Shown: positions 1 through 7,434 of the stretch, piece by piece
Numbering within the stretch: position 1 is the stretch's first letter
How the letters are laid out: the number at the start of each line of letters is the position of its first letter
NCBI RefSeq assembly: GCF_004349235.1
Contig: NZ_SMKY01000067.1
Location: forward strand, 1 to 35,568
Origin: Actinomadura darangshiensis
GTDB lineage: Bacteria; Actinomycetota; Actinomycetes; Streptosporangiales; Streptosporangiaceae
Direction: 5' to 3'
DNA length: 35,568 nt
The notes under the pieces: model-generated
What the model saw: the letters and a program-made list of their open reading frames with translations, nothing else
What the model was told of the DNA's origin: nothing
The model's database searches: none
Translations under genes and position numbers: made by a program

Positions 1-96
1 GCGTGGGGGAGCGGACGGGACGTGCTGACGGGGCGGAACGGTCGCAAGCGCCATGCCGCCCACGGTTCCGGCCGAGTGTGATGATCCCGTGCCGGT

Positions 97-149
97 GATG
101 TCCGGATCTCGTGACACGACCGCCTAGATGATCGTGTCCGGCCGATAAT
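97..149 (+). promoter_or_regulatory. Candidate promoter and operator of the two-component operon
   Basis: A near-consensus -10 element GATAAT (144-149) ends six bases before the GTG start of the response regulator, with no Shine-Dalgarno sequence between, which suggests a leaderless transcript. TGTCCGG occurs twice as a direct repeat (99-105 and 135-141), and TCGTGACACGA (109-119) is a short dyad. Direct repeats upstream of an OmpR-type gene are a common autoregulation layout, but binding is inference. No gene can be called in bases 1-155. Confidence 0.4.
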
Positions 150-155
150 GACCGG

Positions 156-830
156 GTGGCGACCATTCTGTTCATCGAGGATGATCCGTCCGCCCGGACG
201 GCGCTGGAGCTGGCGCTGACCCGCCAGGGACACGGCGTGACGTCCCGGGCCACCGGCGAGGACGGCCTGGAGGCGCTGCGGGCGCGGCGCCCCGAGATCG
301 CGATCCTGGACGTGATGCTGCCCGGCATCGACGGCATCGAGGTGTGCCGCCGCATCCGCCGGGAGGACTCGCTCCCGGTGATCCTGCTGACCGCGCGCGG
401 CGACGACCTCGACATCGTCCTCGGCCTGGAGGCGGGCGCCGACGACTACGTGGTGAAGCCGGTCGAGCCGCGCGTTCTCGACGCCCGGATCCGCGCCGTC
501 CTGCGCCGCGCCGACCACACCCAGGTCGACCGTGCCATCTACGGCGACCTCGTCATCGACCGGACCTCGCTGAAGGTCACCAAGAACGGCGCCGACCTGC
601 GCCTCACCCCCACCGAGCTCCGGCTCCTCCTGGAGCTGACCCGCCGCCCCGGCCAGGCCCTCACCCGCCAGCAGCTGCTCGCCGAGGTGTGGGAGCACAC
701 CTATCCGGGCGACTCCCGGCTCGTGGACGCCTGCGTGCAGCGCATCCGCGCCAAGATCGAGGACGAGCCGGCCGAGCCGCGGCTGATCGAGACCGTCCGG
801 GGCTTCGGCTACCGGTTCACGGCGCCGTGA
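156..830 (+). CDS. OmpR/PhoB-family DNA-binding response regulator
   Basis: A 224-aa cytoplasmic transcription regulator, the output half of a two-component system with the kinase that follows. The receiver domain (about 3-118) has the acidic pocket E8-D9-D10, phosphoacceptor D52, T79 and K101. The C-terminal winged helix (about 130-222) ends in the family-typical VRGFGYRF motif. The GTG start lies directly behind a -10-like GATAAT with no SD, so it may be leaderless. The stop codon overlaps the kinase start by four bases (GTGA, 827-830), implying translational coupling. Length and motifs are normal for the family. The signal sensed and the target genes cannot be read from the sequence. Confidence 0.95.
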   Translation: MATILFIEDDPSARTALELALTRQGHGVTSRATGEDGLEALRARRPEIAILDVMLPGIDGIEVCRRIRREDSLPVILLTARGDDLDIVLGLEAGADDYVVKPVEPRVLDARIRAVLRRADHTQVDRAIYGDLVIDRTSLKVTKNGADLRLTPTELRLLLELTRRPGQALTRQQLLAEVWEHTYPGDSRLVDACVQRIRAKIEDEPAEPRLIETVRGFGYRFTAP

Positions 831-2281
831 CCGGGTGGCCCCGGTTCACCGGGCTGCGGGTCCGGCTCGCCGCCGCCTTCACCGCGGTCGCGCTCCTGGC
901 GTCCGTGCTCGCGTCCGGCATCTCCTACGTGCTGATGCGGCGGGTGATGCTGCAGCGCGCCCAGGACGCGGTGCTGACCGACGTCCGCAACACCCTCGCC
1001 CGGCAGGTCCCGGTCGAGATGCCGCCCGATACGGAGCCGTTGGTCGGCGCCGCCCTGGAGAAGGCGCTGGGCTCGGCCCAGGGACGCAAGGCGGTGGCGG
1101 TGCCGGTGCCGCTGCGCCGCGGGGAGTCCGCGCTCCCGCCGCCGGGTGCGCTGGACGCCCCGGTGACCCGCGAGTTCGCCCGGCGTGCCGTCTACGGGGG
1201 TGAGGTGGTCTTCCAGCGCATCAACGCCCATGGCCGCCCCTACCTGCTCGTCGGCGCCCGCATCACCGGCTACCGGACTACGCAGAACGAGCCGTGGCGG
1301 ACGACGCCGCCGCTGGTGTTCGTCTCCGCGAGCCTCGGCCGGGAGGCCGCCGACCTGCGGCTGCTCACCCGCGCGCTGCTCATCGCGGACGCCGCCGCGC
1401 TGGTGGTGGCGCTCGGGCTCGCGCTGCTCGCCACGCGGGGCGTGCTGCGCCCGGTGCGCCGCCTCGGCACCGCCGCCCGCGCGCTCGGCGATGGGCGGCT
1501 GGAGGCGCGCGTGCACGTGCGGGGCCGCGACGAGCTGGCCGACCTCGCCCGTACCTTCAACCGCACCGCCGAGGCGCTGGAGCGGACGGTGACGGAGCTG
1601 AGCGCGATGGAGGCCGCGTCCCGCCGGTTCGTCGCCGACGTCTCGCACGAGCTGCGCACGCCGCTGACCTCGATGATCGCCATGACGGACCTGCTGGCCG
1701 AGGAGGCCGGCCCGGCCGAGGGCGGCACCGCGGCCCGGCTCGTCGCGGACGAGACCCGGCGCCTCGGCCTGCTCGTCGAGCACCTCATCGAGATCAGCCG
1801 GTTCGACGCGGGCGCCGCCGCCCTCGTCCTTGACGACGTGAACGTGGCCGACGCGGTCAACGCCTCCCTGGAGGCGCGCCGCTGGCAGGACGACGTGGAG
1901 GTAGAGGGCCCCGCGGACCTGTTCGTCCGGCTGGACCCGCGGCGGTTCGACGTCATCGTCGCCAACCTCGCCGGAAACGCCCTCAAGCACGGGGGCCCGC
2001 CCGTCTCGCTGGCCTTCGGCCCGCCGGAACCCGAGGGCGCCGGCGGTGTGCGGGTCGTGGTAGCCGACCGCGGTCCGGGCCTGGCCGACGACGTGATCGA
2101 CGTGGTCTTCGACCGGTTCGTCAAGGCGGAGGCGGCGCGTTCGCGCAGCGAGGGCAGCGGCCTCGGGCTGTCGATCGCCAGGGAGAACGCCCTGCTGCAC
2201 GGCGGGACCCTGACAGCGGCCAACGGCCCGGAAGGGGGCGCGGTGTTCACGCTGTGGCTGCCCGACGGGGAGGAGGAATGA
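827..2281 (+). CDS. Membrane sensor histidine kinase, partner of the upstream regulator
   Basis: A 484-aa HisKA-type sensor kinase. There are two membrane helices (about 13-36 and 180-203) flanking an extracytoplasmic sensor region of about 140 residues with no domain I recognise. A HAMP linker (about 204-256) is followed by the dimerisation and phosphoacceptor helix with H274 in the SHELRTPLTS motif. The ATPase has an N box (N380-N384), G1 DRGPG (414-418) and G2 GSGLGLSI (443-450). I chose the GTG at 827, which overlaps the regulator stop; the frame stays open further upstream, but that part only shadows the regulator. The stop overlaps a possible lipoprotein ATG at 2278. The lipoprotein that follows suggests envelope sensing, by analogy with Streptomyces systems such as CseABC; this is inference. 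Confidence 0.93.
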   Translation: MTGWPRFTGLRVRLAAAFTAVALLASVLASGISYVLMRRVMLQRAQDAVLTDVRNTLARQVPVEMPPDTEPLVGAALEKALGSAQGRKAVAVPVPLRRGESALPPPGALDAPVTREFARRAVYGGEVVFQRINAHGRPYLLVGARITGYRTTQNEPWRTTPPLVFVSASLGREAADLRLLTRALLIADAAALVVALGLALLATRGVLRPVRRLGTAARALGDGRLEARVHVRGRDELADLARTFNRTAEALERTVTELSAMEAASRRFVADVSHELRTPLTSMIAMTDLLAEEAGPAEGGTAARLVADETRRLGLLVEHLIEISRFDAGAAALVLDDVNVADAVNASLEARRWQDDVEVEGPADLFVRLDPRRFDVIVANLAGNALKHGGPPVSLAFGPPEPEGAGGVRVVVADRGPGLADDVIDVVFDRFVKAEAARSRSEGSGLGLSIARENALLHGGTLTAANGPEGGAVFTLWLPDGEEE

Positions 2282-2283
2282 TC

Positions 2284-2805
2284 ATGAGACGGCCGCGCCG
2301 GGCACGGGCGCTCGCGGCGGCGGCGGCCTACGCCGCCCTGGCCGGCTGCGGGATCCGGCCGACCGGGATCATCGGCGCGGGAGAGCCGCCGGCCGCCCAG
2401 GCGCAGTCGGCCACGATCACCGTCTACCTCGTGCGGGACGGCAGGTTGCAGGCGGTCACCCGGCCCGGCCTGCCCGGCCGGCCGTACCTGGCCGTCGAGC
2501 AGCTGGCGGTTCCGCCGACGGGCCCTGAGCGTGCCATGGGGCTGCGCACCGAGGTCCACCGTCAGCTCGACGCGTACACGCTCGTCGAGGCGTCCGACCC
2601 GCTCGGCCCGCGCTCCCAGCTGGCCGTCCGGCCGACCGGTGCGCACCAGACGAAGTTCTGGTCGCGGACGGCCATGGCCCAGATCGCCTGCACCGCGCAG
2701 GCCATCCCGGGCATCGAGCGCGTCAACCTGCGGGGCACTCCAGACCAGGACAAGAACGGGTGGGAGATGGTGACCTGCGACCAGTTCTCCGACCTGGTCG
2801 GGTGA
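2284..2805 (+). CDS. Lipoprotein co-transcribed with the two-component system
   Basis: A predicted 173-aa exported lipoprotein: a basic N-terminus, an alanine-rich hydrophobic stretch and the lipobox LAGC with lipidated C22. The mature part includes a VYLVRDGRLQAV segment and a PTGPERAMGLRTEV segment, reminiscent of the GerMN-like lipoproteins often encoded behind actinobacterial two-component genes; I infer the family from memory and not from a search. AGGAGG at 2271-2276 is well spaced for ATG 2284; the ATG at 2278, which overlaps the kinase stop, would be too close. It probably modulates the sensor kinase or responds to the same envelope signal. Its stop abuts the convergent gene with no gap. 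Confidence 0.8.
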   Translation: MRRPRRARALAAAAAYAALAGCGIRPTGIIGAGEPPAAQAQSATITVYLVRDGRLQAVTRPGLPGRPYLAVEQLAVPPTGPERAMGLRTEVHRQLDAYTLVEASDPLGPRSQLAVRPTGAHQTKFWSRTAMAQIACTAQAIPGIERVNLRGTPDQDKNGWEMVTCDQFSDLVG

Positions 2806-3522
2806 TCAGCCGCGGGTGAGCCACTGGGTGGTGGCGTCGCCGAGCACCGACCGGATGGCGAGGACCGCGATGCCGAGGGTGAGGACCGGCATCACCACCC
2901 AGCGCTCCACCTTGCCGTCCGTCCTCGGGACGACGGGGATGTCGATCCGCCATGGGAGCGGCCAGAACACCGGGCAGCCGCGCGGTGTCAGGCAGTCGCC
3001 GGCGACGTGCGCCAGGCAGCCGAGCGTGACCGCGAACCCGACGAAGCTCATGTCGATGTTGTGCATCAGCCAGACGGCGGCGAGGGCCAGCGCGCAGTCG
3101 GCCAGCGCCGACTGCGGCTCCTTGCCCTCGAAGTCCAGCCCGACGCCGCGCAGCCCCAGCCCGACGATCATGAAGAGGCAGGCCCACCAGGCGTAGATGT
3201 AGTGGGTGGCGAGGGTGTCCATCGCCCAGCCGATGCCGACCGCGAACAGGATCGAGTGGGTCGCGTGCCGGTGCCCGCCCGACAGCTTCCCGATCCACTT
3301 GCACATGTGGTGGGTGATCGGGCCGAACGTGTTGGCGATGCGGCCGTTGTGGTGGTCGATGTCCGGCAGGATCGCCGCGCCCGCGCAGACGACGGCGCCC
3401 GCCGCGACCTGCTCCACCGACAGCGACACCGCGTAGTCGCCGAGCAGCCGCTCCTGCGCGATCACCGGCACGGCGCCCAGCCATGCCAGCGCCCCGCTCA
3501 GGGCATGCGTCTTGCCCATCAT
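2806..3522 (-). CDS. Membrane-bound metal-dependent hydrolase, YdjM/DUF457 type
   Basis: A 238-aa integral membrane protein of the YdjM (LexA-regulated, DUF457) family. It starts MMGKTHALSG, the family's usual N-terminus with an early His. The ILPDIDHHNGRI segment and the later THH and HATHS motifs supply conserved Asp and His residues expected to bind metal. Several hydrophobic helices follow. The family is annotated as metal-dependent hydrolase, but the substrate is unknown. I chose ATG 3522 because a GGGGGA purine run lies about eight bases upstream; an in-frame ATG at 3555 would add eleven Arg/Gly-rich residues that look like leader. It converges with the lipoprotein gene with no bases between the stops. 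Confidence 0.85.
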   Translation of the reverse strand: MMGKTHALSGALAWLGAVPVIAQERLLGDYAVSLSVEQVAAGAVVCAGAAILPDIDHHNGRIANTFGPITHHMCKWIGKLSGGHRHATHSILFAVGIGWAMDTLATHYIYAWWACLFMIVGLGLRGVGLDFEGKEPQSALADCALALAAVWLMHNIDMSFVGFAVTLGCLAHVAGDCLTPRGCPVFWPLPWRIDIPVVPRTDGKVERWVVMPVLTLGIAVLAIRSVLGDATTQWLTRG

Positions 3523-3548
3523 GTCGCCGATCCCCCGCCTTCCAGCGC

Positions 3549-3575
3549 GTCCCACCGCCCGTTTCAGGGCGGGAC
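3549..3575. repeat. Inverted repeat upstream of the YdjM-type gene
   Basis: CCGCCC (3555-3560) and GGGCGG (3567-3572) form a perfect 6-bp stem around GTTTCA; the outer GTCCC and GGGAC can extend it with a bulge. It sits between the HxlR-family gene and the YdjM-type gene on the minus strand, so it could end the former's transcript or fold in the leader of the latter. There is no T tract. Confidence 0.4.
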
Positions 3576-3612
3576 TCTATTCCGCTCCTGATCGTTTTCA
3601 GTGGCGACGCGC

Positions 3613-3628
3613 CGTAGCGGGTGCTACG
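3613..3628 (-). terminator. Weak hairpin downstream of the HxlR-family gene
   Basis: CGTAGC (3613-3618) and GCTACG (3623-3628) form a 6-bp stem with a GGGT loop, 36 bases beyond the HxlR-family stop. No T run follows on the minus strand, so termination is only a possibility. Confidence 0.3.
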
Positions 3629-3663
3629 TCCTTTTGATGGGGGAGAAGGCGTGCCGGTTCCGC

Positions 3664-4023
3664 CTACACGGCGTGCTTTTCGCGGGCCGACACGACGGCC
3701 TCGACGTTCTCCTCGGCCCAGTCGGCGACGGCCTGGATGGGGGCCTGGAGCGACAGGCCGAGCGGGGTGAGGGCGTACTCGACGCGCGGCGGCACCTCGG
3801 CGAAGACCGTCCGGGTGAGGAGGCCGTCGCGTTCCATCGCGCGGAGCGTCTGGGTGAGGACCTTGGGGGTGACGCCGCCGATCAGGCCGCGCAACCCGGT
3901 GAACCGGCGGGGCCCGTCGCTCAGGCCGAGCACGACCAGGACCGACCACTTGTCGCCGATGCGGTCAAGGACCAGCCGGGTAGGGCAGTTGGGGTCGAAA
4001 GCGTCGCCTCTCATGGTTTCCAT
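3664..4023 (-). CDS. HxlR-family winged-helix transcription regulator
   Basis: A 119-aa single-domain regulator. The family hallmarks are a Cys-Pro near the N-terminus (C13-P14), the IGDKWSVLVV helix, the RRFTGLRGLIGGVTPKVLTQTLR recognition region read as two overlapping motifs, and ERDGLLTR followed by the PPRVEYALTPLG wing. HxlR/YodB-type proteins often sense electrophiles or thiol stress through the conserved Cys. It is divergent from an NAD(P)-binding protein, the common layout for these regulators, with dyad sites in the 76-base gap. Control of that gene and of itself is inference from position. Confidence 0.92.
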   Translation of the reverse strand: METMRGDAFDPNCPTRLVLDRIGDKWSVLVVLGLSDGPRRFTGLRGLIGGVTPKVLTQTLRAMERDGLLTRTVFAEVPPRVEYALTPLGLSLQAPIQAVADWAEENVEAVVSAREKHAV

Positions 4024-4025
4024 AG

Positions 4026-4067
4026 GGTATCAACGGCACTTTGAAGTAACCAGTATCCGATGGATAC
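4026..4067. promoter_or_regulatory. Candidate HxlR operators in the divergent gap
   Basis: Two dyads lie between the divergent genes. GTATCC-GAT-GGATAC (4053-4067) is a perfect 6-3-6 palindrome, and ACTT-TG-AAGT (4038-4047) is a 4-2-4 dyad followed by AAC, resembling the ACTT/AAGT half-sites reported for YodB-like regulators. GGTATC occurs again at 4026-4031. Confidence 0.5.
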
Positions 4068-4099
4068 CGTCATGGGCGTCGGAGATCGGAGGAGGACAC

Positions 4100-4723
4100 A
4101 TGAGGATTCTGCTGATCGGCGCCACCGGGATGGTCGGGCGGCGCATCGCCGCCGAGGCGGGTGCCCGCGGCCACGAGGTCACCGGCGTCACCCGCAGCGG
4201 GAACGAGGGGACGGCCAAGGCGGAGGCGAGCGACGCCGCCGCGGTCGCCGCGCTGGCCGGGGGCCACGACGCCGTCGTGGTGTCGGTTCCGCCGCCGCGC
4301 GACGGGTCGGAGACGCGCGGGCCGCTGCTCGCCACCACCGCCGGCGTGCTGGACGGCCTGCGGCGCGCGGGCGTCCGCCGCCTCGTCGTGGTGGGCGGCG
4401 CGGGAAGCCTGGAGGTCGCGCCCGGCGTCCGGCTGGTGGACACCCCGGACTTCCCCGCCCTGTACAAGGGCGAGTCGCTCGCGGCGGCCGAGCAGCTCGG
4501 CGTCATCCGGGCCGAGGCCGGCGACCTGGACTGGACCTACATCTCGCCCGCAGCCGTGATCGAGCCCGGCGAGCGCACCGGCACGTTCCGGCTCGGCGGC
4601 GACCAGCTGCTCACCGACGCCGACGGCGACAGCCGCATCAGCGCCGAGGACTACGCCGTCGCGCTGGTCGACGAGCTGGAGAAGAACAACGCCGTCCAGC
4701 GGCGGATCACGGTCGCGTACTAG
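4100..4723 (+). CDS. NAD(P)-binding atypical short-chain reductase (NmrA/YwnB-like)
   Basis: A 207-aa Rossmann-fold protein with the N-terminal nucleotide motif GATGMVG (G7, G10, G13), the later VVVGGAGS strand, and WTYISPA near the C-terminal third, as in the NmrA-like or BLVRB-like NAD(P)H-binding family. It is probably a small reductase or redox-responsive binder; the substrate is unknown. The ATG at 4100 has a strong GGAGGA Shine-Dalgarno sequence upstream (within 4090-4095). Longer in-frame starts would run through the divergent operator region and are rejected. The neighbouring HxlR regulator probably controls it. The stop abuts the convergent phosphoesterase gene with zero gap. Confidence 0.88.
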   Translation: MRILLIGATGMVGRRIAAEAGARGHEVTGVTRSGNEGTAKAEASDAAAVAALAGGHDAVVVSVPPPRDGSETRGPLLATTAGVLDGLRRAGVRRLVVVGGAGSLEVAPGVRLVDTPDFPALYKGESLAAAEQLGVIRAEAGDLDWTYISPAAVIEPGERTGTFRLGGDQLLTDADGDSRISAEDYAVALVDELEKNNAVQRRITVAY

Positions 4724-5743
4724 TCAGGACGGGACGAGACGCCAGGCGCCGGACTCCCCGCCCGGCTCGTACGGGGAGTCCAGGCGCTTGGCGACGACCC
4801 CCGGCAGGCCCTGGTCGCGGGCCGCGTCCAGGACGGCGCCGCCGTCGCCGGGGAACCACGGGCTCGTCTGCCACAGCGGGCCCGACAGGTCGAGGCCGTC
4901 GAGCCGCTCCCGCCGCTCGCGGTAGGGGACGTCCAGCAGCGGGTGCCCGTCCAGGTGCAGCAGGTCGTAGATCATGTAGGTTTCGCGGCCGTCCAGGACG
5001 GCCAGCTCCCCGTCCAGCAGCGCCGGCCGGACGCCCAGCTCCGCGCCGAGCCGGGGGCCCAGCCCGCCGGGGCCGTCCACGGCGCGGCCCCGGCCGTCGG
5101 TGAACCGCGTCCGGCCGCCCTCCACGTAGGCGGCCATCCGCCTGCCGCCCCACGCGAACTCGAACCCCCACGCCTCCTGGTCGCGGGGGAGGCGTGCCTT
5201 CTCCACCGGGCGCATCGGGCGCAGCGACTCGGGCAGCGGCTCGGCGTCCGGATCGGCCGGCGGGTCCATCCGGTGGATCATCCAGTTCTTGCCGCGCGTC
5301 TTGAACAGCACGTACCGGCCCGACACGCGCGAGCCGTGGATGACGATCTTCACCTCGCGCTCGGACCACTTCTCCGTCTCGTACGTCCCGCGATCCCAGA
5401 TCGTCATCTTCCCGGCGCCGTACTCGCCGTGCGGGATCTCGCCCTCGAACGTGGCGTACTCCAGCGGATGGTCCTCGGTGCGGACGGCGAGATGGTTGGC
5501 GTCCGGGTTCCACGGCAGGCCCTTCGGGACGGCCCACGAGACGAGCACGCCGTCGCGTTCGAGCCGCAGGTCCCAGTGCAGGCTGGTCGCGTGGTGCTCC
5601 TGGACGACGAACGTGTCGTCGTCGCCGTGCGGCACCGCCTTCTCCGCGGGGACGGGCTCCGGCGTCCGCCGCGCGTCCCGCTTGCCCCGGTACTCGGCGA
5701 GCCGGTCGCCCCTGGTCTCCTTCTTGGGCTTCTTGGGGGTCAC
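4724..5743 (-). CDS. LigD-type 3'-phosphoesterase fused to a degenerate ATP-dependent ligase domain
   Basis: A 339-aa two-domain protein. Residues about 40-162 form a LigD-type 3'-phosphoesterase with every residue known from Pseudomonas LigD conserved at a constant offset of eight: H50, H56, D58, R60, H92 and Y96. This domain trims 3'-phosphates and ribonucleotides at DNA ends. Residues about 178-339 match the ATP-dependent ligase adenylation domain: motif III LLDGEL (242-247), DLLHLDG (260-266) and motif V GVVAKR (315-320). Motif I, normally KxDG, is here A197-W-G-G, so the lysine nucleophile and the Asp are gone, and there is no OB-fold after motif V. It is therefore probably a phosphoesterase with a non-catalytic DNA-binding or regulatory module. 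It starts at GTG 5743, 19 bases after the membrane gene upstream. Confidence 0.88.
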   Translation of the reverse strand: MTPKKPKKETRGDRLAEYRGKRDARRTPEPVPAEKAVPHGDDDTFVVQEHHATSLHWDLRLERDGVLVSWAVPKGLPWNPDANHLAVRTEDHPLEYATFEGEIPHGEYGAGKMTIWDRGTYETEKWSEREVKIVIHGSRVSGRYVLFKTRGKNWMIHRMDPPADPDAEPLPESLRPMRPVEKARLPRDQEAWGFEFAWGGRRMAAYVEGGRTRFTDGRGRAVDGPGGLGPRLGAELGVRPALLDGELAVLDGRETYMIYDLLHLDGHPLLDVPYRERRERLDGLDLSGPLWQTSPWFPGDGGAVLDAARDQGLPGVVAKRLDSPYEPGGESGAWRLVPS

Positions 5744-5762
5744 GTCCGCTGCATACCCCCGA

Positions 5763-6452
5763 TCAGCGGATGAAGACGGCGTAGTCGGCCACGTCCCCCG
5801 TCAGGGACGGCGGCAGCCCCGCGACCGCGGACAGCTCCTCCGCCGACATGAACCCGCCCGCCTCCGACCGCACCCGCTCGATCTTCTCCGCCAGCTCCGG
5901 GGTGATGCCGGGCAGCAGCGTCAGCACCTCCGCGGGCGCGTGGTTGACGTCGATCAGCCCGCCGTCGTTGTACTGCCGCGGCAGGTCGGGACGCCCGATG
6001 CGCAGCTCCTTGGCCAGGCCCGGGTCGGCCGCGGCCAGCTCGCGCGCCTTGTCCCGCAGCAGCCGCCGCCGCTTGACCCGCTCCACCACGGCCTCGTTGT
6101 CGACCCCCGACATCCCGTGCGGGTCGAACACCCGGCGCCGGATCAGGAACGCGTGCCCGCAGCCCACGATGGCCAGCAGGAACAGCAGCACCCCGACCGC
6201 CCGCTCGGTGCCCTCCTCCTTGCCGATGTCGGGGAGCAGGAACAGCATCAGGGCGAACACCCCGGCGTAGGCCACCGTCGACACCAGGAGGTGCATGCTC
6301 CGCCGCCAGAGCAGCGCGGCCGCGAACGTGAACGGGGTGGCGTAGCCGAGCGACAGGAACGGCAGCGCCGCCCACGTCACGCTCAGCGCGGCGCGCCCCG
6401 GCGGCATGCTGTCGGACGGAACCCGCGGCTCGTACGGCGCTGGGGCGTTCAT
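5763..6452 (-). CDS. Membrane protein with a C-terminal ComEA-like helix-hairpin-helix
   Basis: A 229-aa protein. The N-terminal half holds three or four membrane segments (about 22-49, probably two short ones; 52-73; 86-104), with Arg clusters at 50-51 and 105-107 that place the C-terminus in the cytoplasm. A basic linker (about 120-160) leads to a helix-hairpin-helix at 168-206 with the ComEA-type pattern DVNHAPAEVLTLLPGI followed by EKIERVRSEAGGF and EEL. Such domains bind the DNA backbone without sequence specificity, or act in protein contacts. It sits between map and the phosphoesterase-pseudoligase gene on one strand. A TCTCTAGAGA palindrome (6452-6461) touches the start codon. The function is unknown. 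Confidence 0.8.
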   Translation of the reverse strand: MNAPAPYEPRVPSDSMPPGRAALSVTWAALPFLSLGYATPFTFAAALLWRRSMHLLVSTVAYAGVFALMLFLLPDIGKEEGTERAVGVLLFLLAIVGCGHAFLIRRRVFDPHGMSGVDNEAVVERVKRRRLLRDKARELAAADPGLAKELRIGRPDLPRQYNDGGLIDVNHAPAEVLTLLPGITPELAEKIERVRSEAGGFMSAEELSAVAGLPPSLTGDVADYAVFIR

Positions 6453-6511
6453 CTCTAGAGAGTCTCCCGGCCGGATGTGGGGCGAAATCGGACTCTAGAT
6501 CGAAAGGTCTG

Positions 6512-7363
6512 TCACGGCAGGGTGAGGATTTCGTGGCCGTCGCCGGTCACCAGGAGCGTGTGCTCGAACTGCGCCGTGCGCCTGCGGTCCTTGGTGACGA
6601 CCGTCCAGCCGTCGTCCCACATGTCGTAGTCGTGCGTGCCGAGGGTCAGCATCGGCTCGACCGTGAACGTCATGCCCGGCTCGATGAGCGTCGTGGCGCC
6701 CGGGTCGTCGTAGTGCGGGACGACCAGGCCGGAATGGAACGTCGTGCCGATCCCGTGCCCGGTGAAGTCGCGGACGACCCCGTACCCGAACCGCTTGGCG
6801 TAGGACTCGATGACCCGCCCGATCACGTTCAGCGCCCGTCCGGGCTTGACCGCGCGGATGCCCCGCATCGTCGCCTCATGGGTGCGCTCCACCAGCAGCC
6901 GCGACTCCTCGTCGACGTCGCCGCACAGGAACGTCGCGTCGGTGTCGCCGTGCACCCCGTCGATGAAGGCGGTGATGTCGACGTTGACGATGTCGCCGTC
7001 GCGCAGGACCGTGTCGTCCGGGATGCCGTGGCAGATCACCTCGTTGACCGAGGTGCACAGCGACTTCGGGAAGCCGCGGTAGCCGAGCGTGGACGGGTAC
7101 GCGCCGTGGTCGAGCATGTACTCGTGCCCGATGACGTCCAGCTCGTCGGTGGTGATCCCGGGCCGGACGTTCCTGCCGACCTCCGCCAGCGCCCGCGCCG
7201 CGATCTTCCCGGCCACCCGCATCCGCTCGATGATCTCGGGCGTCTTGACGTCCGGCTCCCCGGTCTTCGGCCGCTTCTTCCCGACGTACTCCGGGCGCGG
7301 GATGCTCGACGGGACCTTGCGCATGGGCGAAACGCGGCCGGGCCGGAGAAGCTGGGTCGTCAT
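6512..7363 (-). CDS. map: Methionine aminopeptidase type I with N-terminal extension
   Basis: A 283-aa cytoplasmic metalloprotease that removes initiator methionine. All five metal ligands are present: D129, D140, H203, E236 and E267, with H112 in the CHGIP motif. The roughly 40-residue Pro- and basic-rich N-terminal extension containing RPEYVGK is typical of actinobacterial type Ic enzymes such as M. tuberculosis MapB, and supports the start at 7363. No Shine-Dalgarno sequence precedes the ATG, but a -10 element TACACT (7377-7372) lies eight bases upstream, so the mRNA is probably leaderless. Two same-strand genes follow after 59 and 19 bases and may be co-transcribed. Confidence 0.97.
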   Translation of the reverse strand: MTTQLLRPGRVSPMRKVPSSIPRPEYVGKKRPKTGEPDVKTPEIIERMRVAGKIAARALAEVGRNVRPGITTDELDVIGHEYMLDHGAYPSTLGYRGFPKSLCTSVNEVICHGIPDDTVLRDGDIVNVDITAFIDGVHGDTDATFLCGDVDEESRLLVERTHEATMRGIRAVKPGRALNVIGRVIESYAKRFGYGVVRDFTGHGIGTTFHSGLVVPHYDDPGATTLIEPGMTFTVEPMLTLGTHDYDMWDDGWTVVTKDRRRTAQFEHTLLVTGDGHEILTLP

Positions 7364-7371
7364 AGTGATGG

Positions 7372-7377
7372 AGTGTA
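7372..7377 (-). promoter_or_regulatory. -10 element of map, leaderless type
   Basis: On the minus strand, TACACT is followed by eight bases and then the map ATG at 7363, with no ribosome-binding site between. This is the spacing expected for a leaderless actinobacterial promoter. A TTCGTT about 17 bases upstream could be the -35 element. Confidence 0.5.
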
Positions 7378-7434
7378 GTCAGCGGGATCGCGGCAACGAA
7401 TCCCGTGCGGACGCGAGGATCGAGAGGAGCGCCG

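Noticed and set aside
1..155. A gene fragment at the left edge
   Set aside because: No frame shows recognisable protein and the promoter-like elements explain the region better.
344..826. An upstream extension of the histidine kinase frame
   Set aside because: This part lies within the response regulator gene in another frame and is Arg/Pro-rich; the kinase starts naturally at GTG 827.
4724..5743. A complete non-homologous end-joining system
   Set aside because: There is no Ku gene or LigD polymerase domain in the window, and the ligase domain is degenerate.
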